Positions 15,298-23,346 of a stretch of 24,515 nt of DNA are shown one piece after another (the stretch's first letter is position 1; each line of letters starts with the position of its first letter). Source of the stretch: Sergeia podlipaevii. Lineage: Eukaryota > Euglenozoa > Kinetoplastea > Trypanosomatida > Trypanosomatidae. The position numbers and the translations under genes are program-made. Below the pieces are notes generated by a model, which worked only from the letters and a program-made list of their open reading frames with translations, ran no database searches and was not told the DNA's origin. The stretch spans positions 1-24,515 of the forward strand of contig JASANZ010001919.1 of the NCBI GenBank assembly GCA_030849805.1, given 5' to 3'.

Positions 15298-15894
15298 CTA
15301 TCCTTGAGAGTTTAGACACTTCCAGTGGCTATAGGATTCCCCACAGACCTCCTCTGGCGCACATCCAACTAGCTCGCTGTCTCCGCAGTCACCGTCTACG
15401 CAGACCGCGCATGTTGTCGCCTTCTCCGTACAGAACCCACCTATCATTGACGATGTGGTTTCTTCCCCATTGCGAGTGGTTGGAAGCATGCAGTACTTTT
15501 CCTGCGAGTCCGCCCCATGCGGTACATCGCATTTTAGTGCAGCTAGCACTGCTGGAGTGGCACAGTAAGGTCCCAGCAACACACAGTCCACCTGGCTCCA
15601 GCAGCGATGAACGCTCCCGGCTCGTGCACCATGGCATTTGGCATCCCACCACGTGAAGGGAATCATGAGAAGAAGAGGGGAGATGGGGGCACACTGTGCA
15701 GAGGCCAAGACGGAAAGTGCGCTCGGTGGCTGAAGTGTAGATGAGCACACGCCAAGGTAAATAGCGCTCGCGGCGGCGCCACACGCAAGGAGGCCTAGAA
15801 TGATAGCGGACCACCATGTTAGCTTTCCTCGCTCTGCAAAAGAAAAGAAGCTCTGTGGGGCTGTCGGTACCGCAATACGAGCAACTTCGTCCAT
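15298..15894 (-). CDS. Cys-rich single-span membrane protein
   Basis: I do not recognise the family. With the first ATG (15894) the protein has 198 residues; the frame extends five codons upstream only to a GTG. A polar N-terminal part of about 28 residues precedes one hydrophobic segment at about 29-52, and the remaining part of about 145 residues contains 14 cysteines, spaced irregularly and even in number. This fits a secreted or lumenal disulfide-bonded domain anchored by an uncleaved signal sequence. Tryptophans and a WW pair lie near the start of the domain. No catalytic motif is seen. The opposite-strand and alternative-frame ORFs here do not have this coherent pattern. It is about 485 nt upstream of MSH2 in the same cluster. 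Confidence 0.7.
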   Translation of the reverse strand: MDEVARIAVPTAPQSFFSFAERGKLTWWSAIILGLLACGAAASAIYLGVCSSTLQPPSALSVLASAQCAPISPLLLMIPFTWWDAKCHGARAGSVHRCWSQVDCVLLGPYCATPAVLAALKCDVPHGADSQEKYCMLPTTRNGEETTSSMIGGFCTEKATTCAVCVDGDCGDSELVGCAPEEVCGESYSHWKCLNSQG

Positions 15895-17058
15895 TTCGAT
15901 GGAAGCCACAGACTCTGATGGCGAGATTTTCTTTTAAGAATAGTTCTCTAAAAGAAAAGACTATTATCCGTTTCTTTTCTCCTTTCCTTATCTCAAATCC
16001 AACAATTACGCTGTTATCACCTATGATCACAACTACCGTAAAAAATTAGAGGAGATCCAGTAATTATTAGATATATACACTGTACTCACACGGCTAAATG
16101 CGTGCGTACACACATACACACGCCCTATTTAAATACCAGCAAATAAGGAAATAATAAAAAAGAAAGAATGTGGAAAAGTAAAAAAAGGGCTGATAGAAAT
16201 GCATCACCCAACAAAACATGGAAAAGCGGACGAGTCATATAAAAGAAAAAAAAAGCACCAAAGCAGAAGATCATCAATCAAGTACGTCTCAACCTACTGG
16301 TCCTTATCTCCTTCCCATACACATGTCAAGTAAAAAGTAAAACATATTTTCTTTATTTTGAGATGCTCTTCAGAAAAAAAAACAACAAATATATAATACC
16401 CACGTTAATTCTTAAGTGTGCTGTGTTTCACATATCAGCCCTCCAAGCTTACCAAACTCGTCCCTTCTCGTCCTAGCGCGCTCTCTGTCCCTTGTTCTCC
16501 ATCAAACGTCTGTTCTGAAAAACAGCACCTCCGCCTGTGAGTTGAAGAAGGCGCTCTAGCAAACTAGGTGCTACAACGTCCTGTCAACTACTAGCAGCAC
16601 AGTCAGATAGACAGATGGGCACAGCTACACAGGGCACAACCACGCCAACTTTAACAATAATAACAATAAAAGCCAAACAAATATTTAGTACTACTGCAAT
16701 TCATTGCAATAAAAATTTGTTAAATGCATCATTCTGCTACTACACTGGCATTTCTCTCTTCCTCTTTGCTATTTTTTAGAGTACGCTGAAAGGACAAGAG
16801 TGACTGCCTGTAACGTGCCAGGCGTGCTAAGCGATACATGTTTGTGAACAACTTCGTGTGCCCTCCTTTTCCCCTCATCTCTTTCTGTAGGCACCAACCA
16901 ACTAGACCCAAACTGAGTGAATAAAAGTAAAGTGAGAAAGAAGAAAGTAAACAAATAAATAAATAGAACCTTAACTTACAAGAGGGAAAAGAAATCTCCA
17001 CACCGCATCAAATATCTTCATCTCTATGCAGGTTTTTCTTCAAACCCCTTCCTCTTTC

Positions 17059-17066
<8 letters not shown>

Positions 17067-17104
<38 letters not shown>
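17067..17104 (+). repeat. (CT)19 microsatellite
   Basis: An uninterrupted CT dinucleotide run. In the minus-strand transcript it reads as (AG)19, so it cannot serve there as a pyrimidine tract. Confidence 0.95.
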
Positions 17105-17110
<6 letters not shown>

Positions 17111-17158
17111 TCTGCAACTCCGGCAATCTCGACTACTTGCAAGTATTGCAACATTCCG

Positions 17159-17161
<3 letters not shown>

Positions 17162-17197
<36 letters not shown>
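17162..17197. repeat. (AT)18 microsatellite
   Basis: An uninterrupted AT dinucleotide run 57 bp from the (CT)19 tract and 63 bp from the stop of the gene at 17261. Confidence 0.95.
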
Positions 17198-17201
<4 letters not shown>

Positions 17202-17260
17202 GTGCTTGTGTGGTTACAATTCTCACCTAATTCTTTTCGTTGGCTCAAGTCCCTGCTGAT

Positions 17261-17557
17261 TTAGAACTCTTCTTCTTCCTCAGAGGCACCGCCTCCCTGC
17301 GTGGGGACCTGGGTTGCAAACGCAGGAGCACGCACCACGGGGGTCACAGCCGGAAGCACTATCGCCGCTGCCTGGGAAGGAGCGTCGGGGCCGCCCAGAA
17401 TGAACAAGGAGAGGGCCATACCTACGGCGACTGAGGGAAGCCACCAGTTCACCTTGGAGATAACGAAGTCGCACATGTGATCCGTCAGGTGGTGCACCTT
17501 TTCATAAAAGTACATGTCATCCCAGTCCTTCTGGGGAGCCTGTGGGCGACCGAACAT
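17261..17557 (-). CDS. Small single-span membrane protein, 98 residues
   Basis: Not recognised. The frame starts with an ATG (17557) and has balanced composition: an N-terminal part of 37 residues rich in aromatic, His and Asp residues (DWDDMYFYEKVHHLTDHMCD at 11-30), one membrane segment at about 38-56, then a Pro/Ala/Val-rich stretch and an acidic end SEEEEEF. This looks like a small organelle membrane subunit, for example of a mitochondrial complex, but nothing in the sequence fixes the location. A T-rich tract with AG at 17564-17563 (minus strand) lies only five bases before the ATG, giving a very short 5' untranslated region if used. It is the first small protein after the large MCM-like gene in transcription order. 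Confidence 0.7.
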   Translation of the reverse strand: MFGRPQAPQKDWDDMYFYEKVHHLTDHMCDFVISKVNWWLPSVAVGMALSLFILGGPDAPSQAAAIVLPAVTPVVRAPAFATQVPTQGGGASEEEEEF

Positions 17558-18139
17558 TTTGCCTTAAAAAAAAAACACAGTATACACTTTGTACTGTTCT
17601 TGCTAGATGTGAATATATAATTTTTGTCGACCTTGACCAGCGAGTATTAACTAGTTGTTTACTTTTATGATTCTTCAAATGAGAAAGAGAAATCATTTTT
17701 TTTTTGTTGTTGTTGTTTTAAGAATGATATTGCAGAAAATCACAATAGCAAAAAGAAAGTAAAGTTAAACAGAGTTCCCTCGACAAGAAGTAAGACTTTC
17801 ATCTCTGGACGTCCCTCCAGAAGATAATAATAATAATAATAATCTGCATCAACACTATAGTTTCAAAATACGTATTTTTTTTTCTGTTCTTTGGTGAGAG
17901 AGAAGTGCATAAAGCAAACTATAACAAAATGGAGCTGACACTCAAGCTCACATGTGAAGAAGTCAGCCAATTGCGAAATGAATGGGATGAAGAGTCTGAT
18001 AGAAAAGAGAGAAAAGCACAGGTGACTTGCCTTTCTTAAAAAGGAAAAAAAAGAACGGAGTATACACATAAGCACATGAAATGAGAAAACGGGAAGACAA
18101 GAAAAGGAAAGAAATCTTCCGTGACACACTCTTGCACTG
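17558..18139. other. Intergenic region with a short trinucleotide repeat
   Basis: No gene seen. A TAA-type repeat occupies about 17824-17843. Otherwise AT-rich sequence with homopolymer runs, combining the 3' flank of the gene at 18140 and the 5' flank of the gene at 17557. Confidence 0.7.
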
Positions 18140-21100
18140 CTACCTCTGGATTCCAGAACCAAGGTGCACAAGGAGGCTGCGCGCCAGCTCGACTATACAG
18201 CCGACGCCTCTCTTGCTGCCTTCGTTAGACACAATAGCATTAATACTGTCTGGTCGTGTGCGCTCTTCAATGTATCGGAGAAATACGTGCATCCCTTCCT
18301 CAACAACATCGCAGGTGTCGTCACTCGAGTTCCGAACAACAGCTTCAGCTGAGAGCCAATCGGTTCCTGGCAGCAAGGACGCTTCCAGTTCTGCAAAGAG
18401 GCAATGACCAAGGAGAGTACTGCCGTTTGTGAAGTGCAATGATGCGTCACATAGCCCAATTGCTGCCAGGGCATCTACCAGTGCTGTCACTGGCGGCCCG
18501 GCAAAGTCTTGCGGAGGAGGGACACTGCGCTGTTGCTGCCCAGTTGCGTCCTCACTCGCTCGTTGAAGTGCCCACCAATGCCTTGTCATACGGAAGCGAA
18601 GCATCGCATGACATAGTGTGAGCTTCACGAGGGTCTGCATAAGAGTTGCATCCACTGCAGTAGATAGGAGAGAGCCTGCAGAGAGAAAGTAGGCCTGCAA
18701 GAGTTGGCTGCACTTCTCAGTGAGCTGTGGAAGCGCCATTGTGTACGCGTGCACCGTTTTGACAGGTTCCCGGAGCACGGCAGCGCGAGGGAGGTCGAGT
18801 GCAGCGCCAAGAATAGAAAGCCACTCCTTACTCCTTTGCTGAAGCAAACATTGCACAGGCTTGCGTGCACTGTATGTCACAGCGTACAGCTTTCTACCAA
18901 ACTGAATACTCGGGCGTATCACCACACCCACGCGTTGCGCAAGCTCGAAGAGTGCCTGACGCTTCAGCATGACTTCTCCATCTCGCAGCGTGCATATCAT
19001 CGCTCGTGTGATGAGATATGGCGCCAAATGACCGCCGTCGCGCTGCACAACTTGCCGTTGGGTTGGCACAGCAGCTGGGGGCAGGCTGTCTTTTCTGACC
19101 TCACAGCCGTTGATCTGATTCCAGAGGTCTTGACTATCAGAGCACACGGTAGAACGGTGTTCATTATCACCGCATATCCGCCTCTGTACGGGGAAATGTT
19201 GGGACTGCGTGGTACAGAGTGCATCCTGCAGGAGCTTCAGCGTGTCCGTTGGCAGCACCTCAATGCTCTGGAGCAACAGCACACGACCGCTGGCATTGCT
19301 AAGTGCACCACCACGTATGACTTCGCCAAAAATAGGCGGCGCCGTCTGGCGCTTCGCGATAGTCCTCTTGCCTTTCACTGTCTGGTTCTGTGATGTCATC
19401 GTATGTGTGGTCGCCATTGCAGCGGTCTCTGGTGGCACAGGCCCCACAAGCTGTGTGGTATAGCTGGGAAGCAAAAAATCAGGCCGCGAGTTCATTTGAA
19501 GTACGGACGGTCGAAGCTCAAGACAGCAGGCGCCTGCAGCGCGGCTCATACGGCGAAGAGCAGCCGGAACAAGCGGGTCAGCGCCTTCATCGAGAACAAG
19601 AAGAGAGACCCCTCCACCACAGCTAGAAGTGTCGTCACCCCCATCGCTTTCAGTATCACCAACATCGGCAGGTGATATCAAAGGGCCCCCCTCATCAGCG
19701 TGATGCAGGTCCTCAGGAAGCTGAGCAGAAACAAGGGTGAGACACATCGCGACAGTGGTGTCAAGAGAAGCTGAAAAAAAGTCTGTGCATGCCACCCATT
19801 CTGCTTCCGTACTCGCACCACATTCGGCCGACTCGTATGATCCTTCCGTGTCTCCACCAACAAAAGAAGTTGGCGCGAGACCAAGCGCAAGGCGTATGCC
19901 TTCCCAGCATCGCACCGCCATCGCTGCCGCGCGCTCTTCATTGGCGTTGTCCAGCAGTTCACTCATCGCTTCCATGCTGGCCGCCTCCCCAATTTTTTTG
20001 GTGTTTGCATTCTCAGCCATCGTAACTACGTGTGGAGTGAGCACCTGCGCATCGTCGTTCTGCTGCGCCTCCCTCCTCCTCCCACCTGCTCCCACTATTG
20101 TCTCCACGGGTGAGGAGGCATCGCTGCTGCTAGCAGTTCTGCTGCCAATACTGCTCCTTTGACTAGCGTCCATCACAGCGTAGCGGAGCTGGCACTGAGA
20201 GTAGAGAAGGCACGCTGTGTGGGCTTCAAGGTACCGTCGTACTTCTAGGCGACCACCCCCGGTTGTCCTTGTTGTACAGCCTCCCGAGACCGCAACACGA
20301 CCCTGCAGCTCCACAACTTGACCCACCACAGCCACCTTCCTTTGAGTTTCTATAGAAATGCCCTGCAAGTCGACCGCAAGGCGGCATGACGGATGTGTAC
20401 TGTGCTGAGGGATACCTCCTCTACTACCATCGGCACTGTTGAGGTTGCTATGGCTACTGCTGTTGCCGCTGTAAAGAGAGAAGGACGCCGGGTGAAGCAT
20501 CAACAGCATTACCCACGGCTCTGGCCAGATAGAATCCCGCCGACTGTAGTATACCTCGTGCACCACACCTTGCACACTCACGTGGTTCGCCACTTCTGCA
20601 AAAGACGCTGAGGGGAACTCTGACGTTACGGCTGGAGCTAGAGGTGGTGGTGGAGAGACAATGGGACTGGAGCTCGCGTTGAGAAGTGGGTCAGTGTACC
20701 TCGTAGCGGATTCACGGCAACTGCCACGCAGAGAGGGCAGGTCACTTGCGCGTGCAATGGAACTAAGACGAGCGGGGAAGCTCTGACTGACTCTGCCAAA
20801 GTTGACTTCCTCCCTCTCCGTGTTCTTATCTCCTGTGCAGCCTCCATTCTCAGTTGTGAAGGGGGTAGAGAAGGTGAGGATTTCGCGAGATGTCTGAAGC
20901 TCCACATCTCCTTCACTGCACCGTCCACCACTACCCCCCATCCCCTTCCTCTTCATTTTCGTTCTCGCCTCCTCACGCTTTGCCATGCGATGCCATTCAC
21001 CCGGCCTCGTCAGTGCAACGAGAATGTGAGGCACACGCAGAAAGAGAAGTTCTGAGTGAAGCACAAGTGTGCGATGAAGAGCAGCCTCGGTAAAGGCCGC

Positions 21101-21610
21101 CGGCCACCCCTCTATCAACTCGCGGCACTCCTTGCTCAACTGCTTCCTACTAGTTGTAGCGATAGGGGTAGTGGTGGTGGTGGTTATCATGGAGGTGGTG
21201 CCCGCAAGAATAGAAGTGGGATATTCCACTGCGCACTGATGCAGCCAGATCGTCGCGGCAGTACTGATGTGAGTTTCCAACATGGCAGGTGCTTGAAGAA
21301 TGAGTACCTCGCCGGCATTGGGGGACACCTGCATGACTTCAAACGCATCAAGCGTAAGGCGAAGGGTCAGGTGCCGCTTTTGTGATGACGTTAAAGAAAG
21401 TTGGTGCAAGGCGTGAGATGACTCACTACTAGTCTCCGACATTAAAAATATTGGAGTATGTAGCGGTGGTGGGTAGCCAGGCGATGGATGCGGAAAAGCA
21501 TCAAAGGCGTGGCAGCTCAGCACTCGCTCCACTGCTGTAAGTAGTGCAATCTGGACACTAGTAGAGCGCTCGATGAGTTCCAAAAAGACCTTTGAAACTG
21601 TGTGCTCCAT
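18140..21610 (-). CDS. Divergent MCM-like protein, probably without ATPase activity
   Basis: A 1156-residue protein that I place by pattern, not by strong identity. The N-terminal region (about 80-125 and 185-200) and a likely OB-fold piece near 335-375 follow the MCM order. VSLLVLDEGADPLVPAALRRM at 668-688 lines up with the MCM Walker A segment (LLVGDPGxxKSxLL) but lacks the Lys-Ser. RGGALSNASGRVLLLQSIE at 766-784 lines up with the MCM stretch GGALVLAD-GV-IDEF, with the Asp-Glu pair replaced by Gln-Ser. LTEKCSQLLQAYFLSAG (963-979) and LVKLTLCHAMLRFRM (994-1008) resemble the MCM C-terminal helices. Low-complexity insertions lie between. If right, it is a non-catalytic MCM paralogue, comparable in idea to MCMDC2. 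Alternative: an unrelated protein of unknown function. The start is the ATG at 21610; an out-of-frame ATG lies at 21638 in the leader. Confidence 0.5.
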   Translation of the reverse strand: MEHTVSKVFLELIERSTSVQIALLTAVERVLSCHAFDAFPHPSPGYPPPLHTPIFLMSETSSESSHALHQLSLTSSQKRHLTLRLTLDAFEVMQVSPNAGEVLILQAPAMLETHISTAATIWLHQCAVEYPTSILAGTTSMITTTTTTPIATTSRKQLSKECRELIEGWPAAFTEAALHRTLVLHSELLFLRVPHILVALTRPGEWHRMAKREEARTKMKRKGMGGSGGRCSEGDVELQTSREILTFSTPFTTENGGCTGDKNTEREEVNFGRVSQSFPARLSSIARASDLPSLRGSCRESATRYTDPLLNASSSPIVSPPPPLAPAVTSEFPSASFAEVANHVSVQGVVHEVYYSRRDSIWPEPWVMLLMLHPASFSLYSGNSSSHSNLNSADGSRGGIPQHSTHPSCRLAVDLQGISIETQRKVAVVGQVVELQGRVAVSGGCTTRTTGGGRLEVRRYLEAHTACLLYSQCQLRYAVMDASQRSSIGSRTASSSDASSPVETIVGAGGRRREAQQNDDAQVLTPHVVTMAENANTKKIGEAASMEAMSELLDNANEERAAAMAVRCWEGIRLALGLAPTSFVGGDTEGSYESAECGASTEAEWVACTDFFSASLDTTVAMCLTLVSAQLPEDLHHADEGGPLISPADVGDTESDGGDDTSSCGGGVSLLVLDEGADPLVPAALRRMSRAAGACCLELRPSVLQMNSRPDFLLPSYTTQLVGPVPPETAAMATTHTMTSQNQTVKGKRTIAKRQTAPPIFGEVIRGGALSNASGRVLLLQSIEVLPTDTLKLLQDALCTTQSQHFPVQRRICGDNEHRSTVCSDSQDLWNQINGCEVRKDSLPPAAVPTQRQVVQRDGGHLAPYLITRAMICTLRDGEVMLKRQALFELAQRVGVVIRPSIQFGRKLYAVTYSARKPVQCLLQQRSKEWLSILGAALDLPRAAVLREPVKTVHAYTMALPQLTEKCSQLLQAYFLSAGSLLSTAVDATLMQTLVKLTLCHAMLRFRMTRHWWALQRASEDATGQQQRSVPPPQDFAGPPVTALVDALAAIGLCDASLHFTNGSTLLGHCLFAELEASLLPGTDWLSAEAVVRNSSDDTCDVVEEGMHVFLRYIEERTRPDSINAIVSNEGSKRGVGCIVELARSLLVHLGSGIQR

Positions 21611-22706
21611 CTCTGTGTAAGAACAACAACGTATGCATAAGAGTCTTTCTTCTGTAATATGATAGCTGCAACACTACTACTAATACTACTACTATTGAGA
21701 GATTGTGCTGCTGACAGAAAAAAAAGAAAAATAAGGAAAAAAAAAAAGTACAAAGATGTATCTGTGTGTGCATGCGAAGATTACTATGTCTACGTGTTCC
21801 AGATAGAGAAGCACGTGAAGGCAAAAAAAAAAGAGACAATAATGAGTATTTAAAAAGCCCACCCTCCCTCCCTCCATGTAACAATAATCCCTCTTTTGCA
21901 TGCAAAGAACTATGCAAGTAAGGGCTTCTCTCTCCAAATAGCATTTTTTTTTTTCATTTTAAATCTGATTGTAGTAATTACAGCCAAAATTGATCTAGCC
22001 ACATCTACAAGCGCATACCTTTATGAGTAGGCAGATTTTTTTTTTTTTTTTTAAAGTCGCCCGAACAACATGAGCAAGCATAGATAAGGTTTTTCTTTCA
22101 TTTTACGAAGGAAAAAAAAAAAAGATAACAACACAGCAAGTAGTGAAACAAAAAAAAGAAAAAAGTAGATATACATACTACCGCGAAATGCTATATGCGG
22201 GTTTAAGATATAGAGAAGAATGGAGGCATTCAACTGTCTCCAGGCTATGCTACCTACAGCCCTCTTCTCATCCATAGATTTAGAAGCTGTGCCGGAAATA
22301 TTTGGAATACCTCTCTCTCTTTCAGTGTGTGTGTACGTGTACATAGATCAACAAATATGAATATAAAATAATAGCAAAAGTAGTAATAAGAGCTGCTTAA
22401 AAGAATCACAAAAAAAAGGGGCAATTAGAGGCATGCTAGAAATCCATTTCGCTCCAAAAGTGAGGGTTTTCAAATCAATTCCCTGTGAATACTAAAGTTT
22501 TAATTTCCTGTCTACTTCATGTATTTTTATGAGCAGCAGGCTAAGCAAAGATTTTTTCTTCTTCTAAAGGCAAGTGGAAACGACTTTTTTTTCCTTCATA
22601 TGCACCTACTTCCAGGGTTGCTCTGGCGCGCCAGCCACCATTCCGAATAACGCCTCAAACAATCGCCTAGAGCTCCATCTGCGCCATGACGTGGAAGACC
22701 GGTCCC
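21611..22706. other. Intergenic region, about 1.1 kb
   Basis: Apart from the leader of the MCM-like gene, I see no supported gene. There are long T runs (for example 22036-22052) and short simple repeats. A minus-strand frame at 22051-22344 starts with ATG and encodes a hydrophobic segment, but that segment comes from homopolymer A/T runs. Confidence 0.65.
21711..21748 (-). promoter_or_regulatory. Candidate spliced-leader acceptor of the MCM-like gene
   Basis: On the minus strand a T-rich tract (21748-21715) ends in GTCAG, with the AG at 21712-21711, about 100 nt before the ATG at 21610. A second AG follows three bases later. The leader contains an out-of-frame ATG at 21638-21636. Confidence 0.6.
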
Positions 22707-23135
22707 TCAGTCGGAGAGCCGTGCGGGGCTCAAGCTAGAACGGATGCTCGATGTGGATCGATATCGCCTTCCCAGCTTCACCTCACCGTTTTCGTCCAGC
22801 TTTGTGTGCAAAGCCGAAGCGGGGAGGGGAGAAGAGACTAATAGGGGAGGGAGAGGGGGTACGATCTGCTCGGGAGCGGAGACAGCGACGGCCTCCTCAT
22901 TCTTCCCCAGGGAGTCAATGAGAGCAGAAGCAGGTAGCTTGAAGATTTCGGCCACGTACATGGCAAGCTCCTTGCTGTTAAAGAGTTTATCTCGCCTTAT
23001 CTCCTGTAGGTTGCATTTAGTTCGGATGGTTGCTAGGGCGGAGCAGATGAGAAAGTGACTCGATGTTTCCACGCACCTCGTGTGTCGGAACCATGAGTCT
23101 CTCTTTACTCTGTACTGTGCACCCTTGTGGTACAT
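22707..23135 (-). CDS. Small hypothetical protein with half a C2H2 zinc finger upstream of its first ATG
   Basis: From the first in-frame ATG (23135) the protein has 142 residues: a basic, Cys/His-containing first part (RHTRC, SSHFLIC, RTKC), a helical part around NSKELAMYVAEIFKLP, a Pro-rich linker and a Ser/Arg-rich basic end. The same frame is open further upstream, and there it reads HCRKIFAYGTTLATHLEMYH, which matches the second half of a C2H2 zinc finger (C-x3-F-x5-L-x2-H-x4-H) but has Leu where the first Cys is expected. No ATG precedes that part. A splice-acceptor-like sequence ends at 23179, just inside it. The gene may therefore be wrongly started, split by a cis-intron, or a truncated relic. 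I do not know its function. Confidence 0.5.
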   Translation of the reverse strand: MYHKGAQYRVKRDSWFRHTRCVETSSHFLICSALATIRTKCNLQEIRRDKLFNSKELAMYVAEIFKLPASALIDSLGKNEEAVAVSAPEQIVPPLPPLLVSSPLPASALHTKLDENGEVKLGRRYRSTSSIRSSLSPARLSD

Positions 23136-23137
23136 CT

Positions 23138-23164
23138 CTAAGTGTGTTGCGAGGGTAGTACCAT
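23138..23164 (-). other. Eight-codon upstream ORF ending two bases before the next ATG
   Basis: If the mRNA begins at 23178 after the acceptor AG (23180-23179), its first ATG is at 23164 and opens a frame of eight codons ending with TAG at 23140-23138. The start of the 142-residue frame is at 23135. Such an arrangement would reduce or regulate translation of the main frame. Confidence 0.45.
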
Positions 23165-23178
23165 AGGCAAATATCTTC

Positions 23179-23201
23179 CTGCAATGAGGAAGTAGAAACA
23201 A
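23179..23201 (-). promoter_or_regulatory. Strong 3' splice-acceptor-like site
   Basis: On the minus strand a pyrimidine-rich stretch, TTTCTACTTCCTCATTGCAG (23198-23179), is directly followed by GAAGATATTTG. It suits trans-splicing of the spliced leader to the gene at 22707, but it could also be the end of a cis-intron. Confidence 0.55.
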
Positions 23202-23346
23202 CGGTTCAAAACAATAAAAGACGTTCAGCTATGTACATGCAATATCTGCTTTCTTCCACCCTCACCCCCTCGTTCTCTTCAAGAGAATACGCTTTGCAAA
23301 GGAGGCTTCTCATAGATGTAGATAAGGACAACGCTTCTGTTCCTTC

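Larger units (their letters stand above)
15895..17260. other. Long intergenic region with two microsatellites
   Basis: No convincing gene in 1366 bases. The minus-strand frame at 16729-17001 begins with GTG and is low-complexity. A (CT)19 run at 17067-17104 and an (AT)18 run at 17162-17197 lie near the 3' end of the gene at 17261. This is one of the longest gaps in the minus cluster, so a non-coding RNA or a very small gene cannot be excluded. Confidence 0.7.

Noticed and set aside
16729..17001. 90-residue minus-strand frame in the long gap
   Set aside because: It begins with GTG, not ATG, and the sequence is low-complexity Phe/Leu/Ser.
18704..19393. 229-residue open frame on the plus strand
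   Set aside because: Antisense to the MCM-like gene and without recognisable features.
22051..22344. 97-residue minus-strand frame with a hydrophobic segment
   Set aside because: It starts with ATG and is on the coding strand, but the membrane-like part arises from A/T homopolymers and the rest has no family resemblance. It is possible but unsupported.
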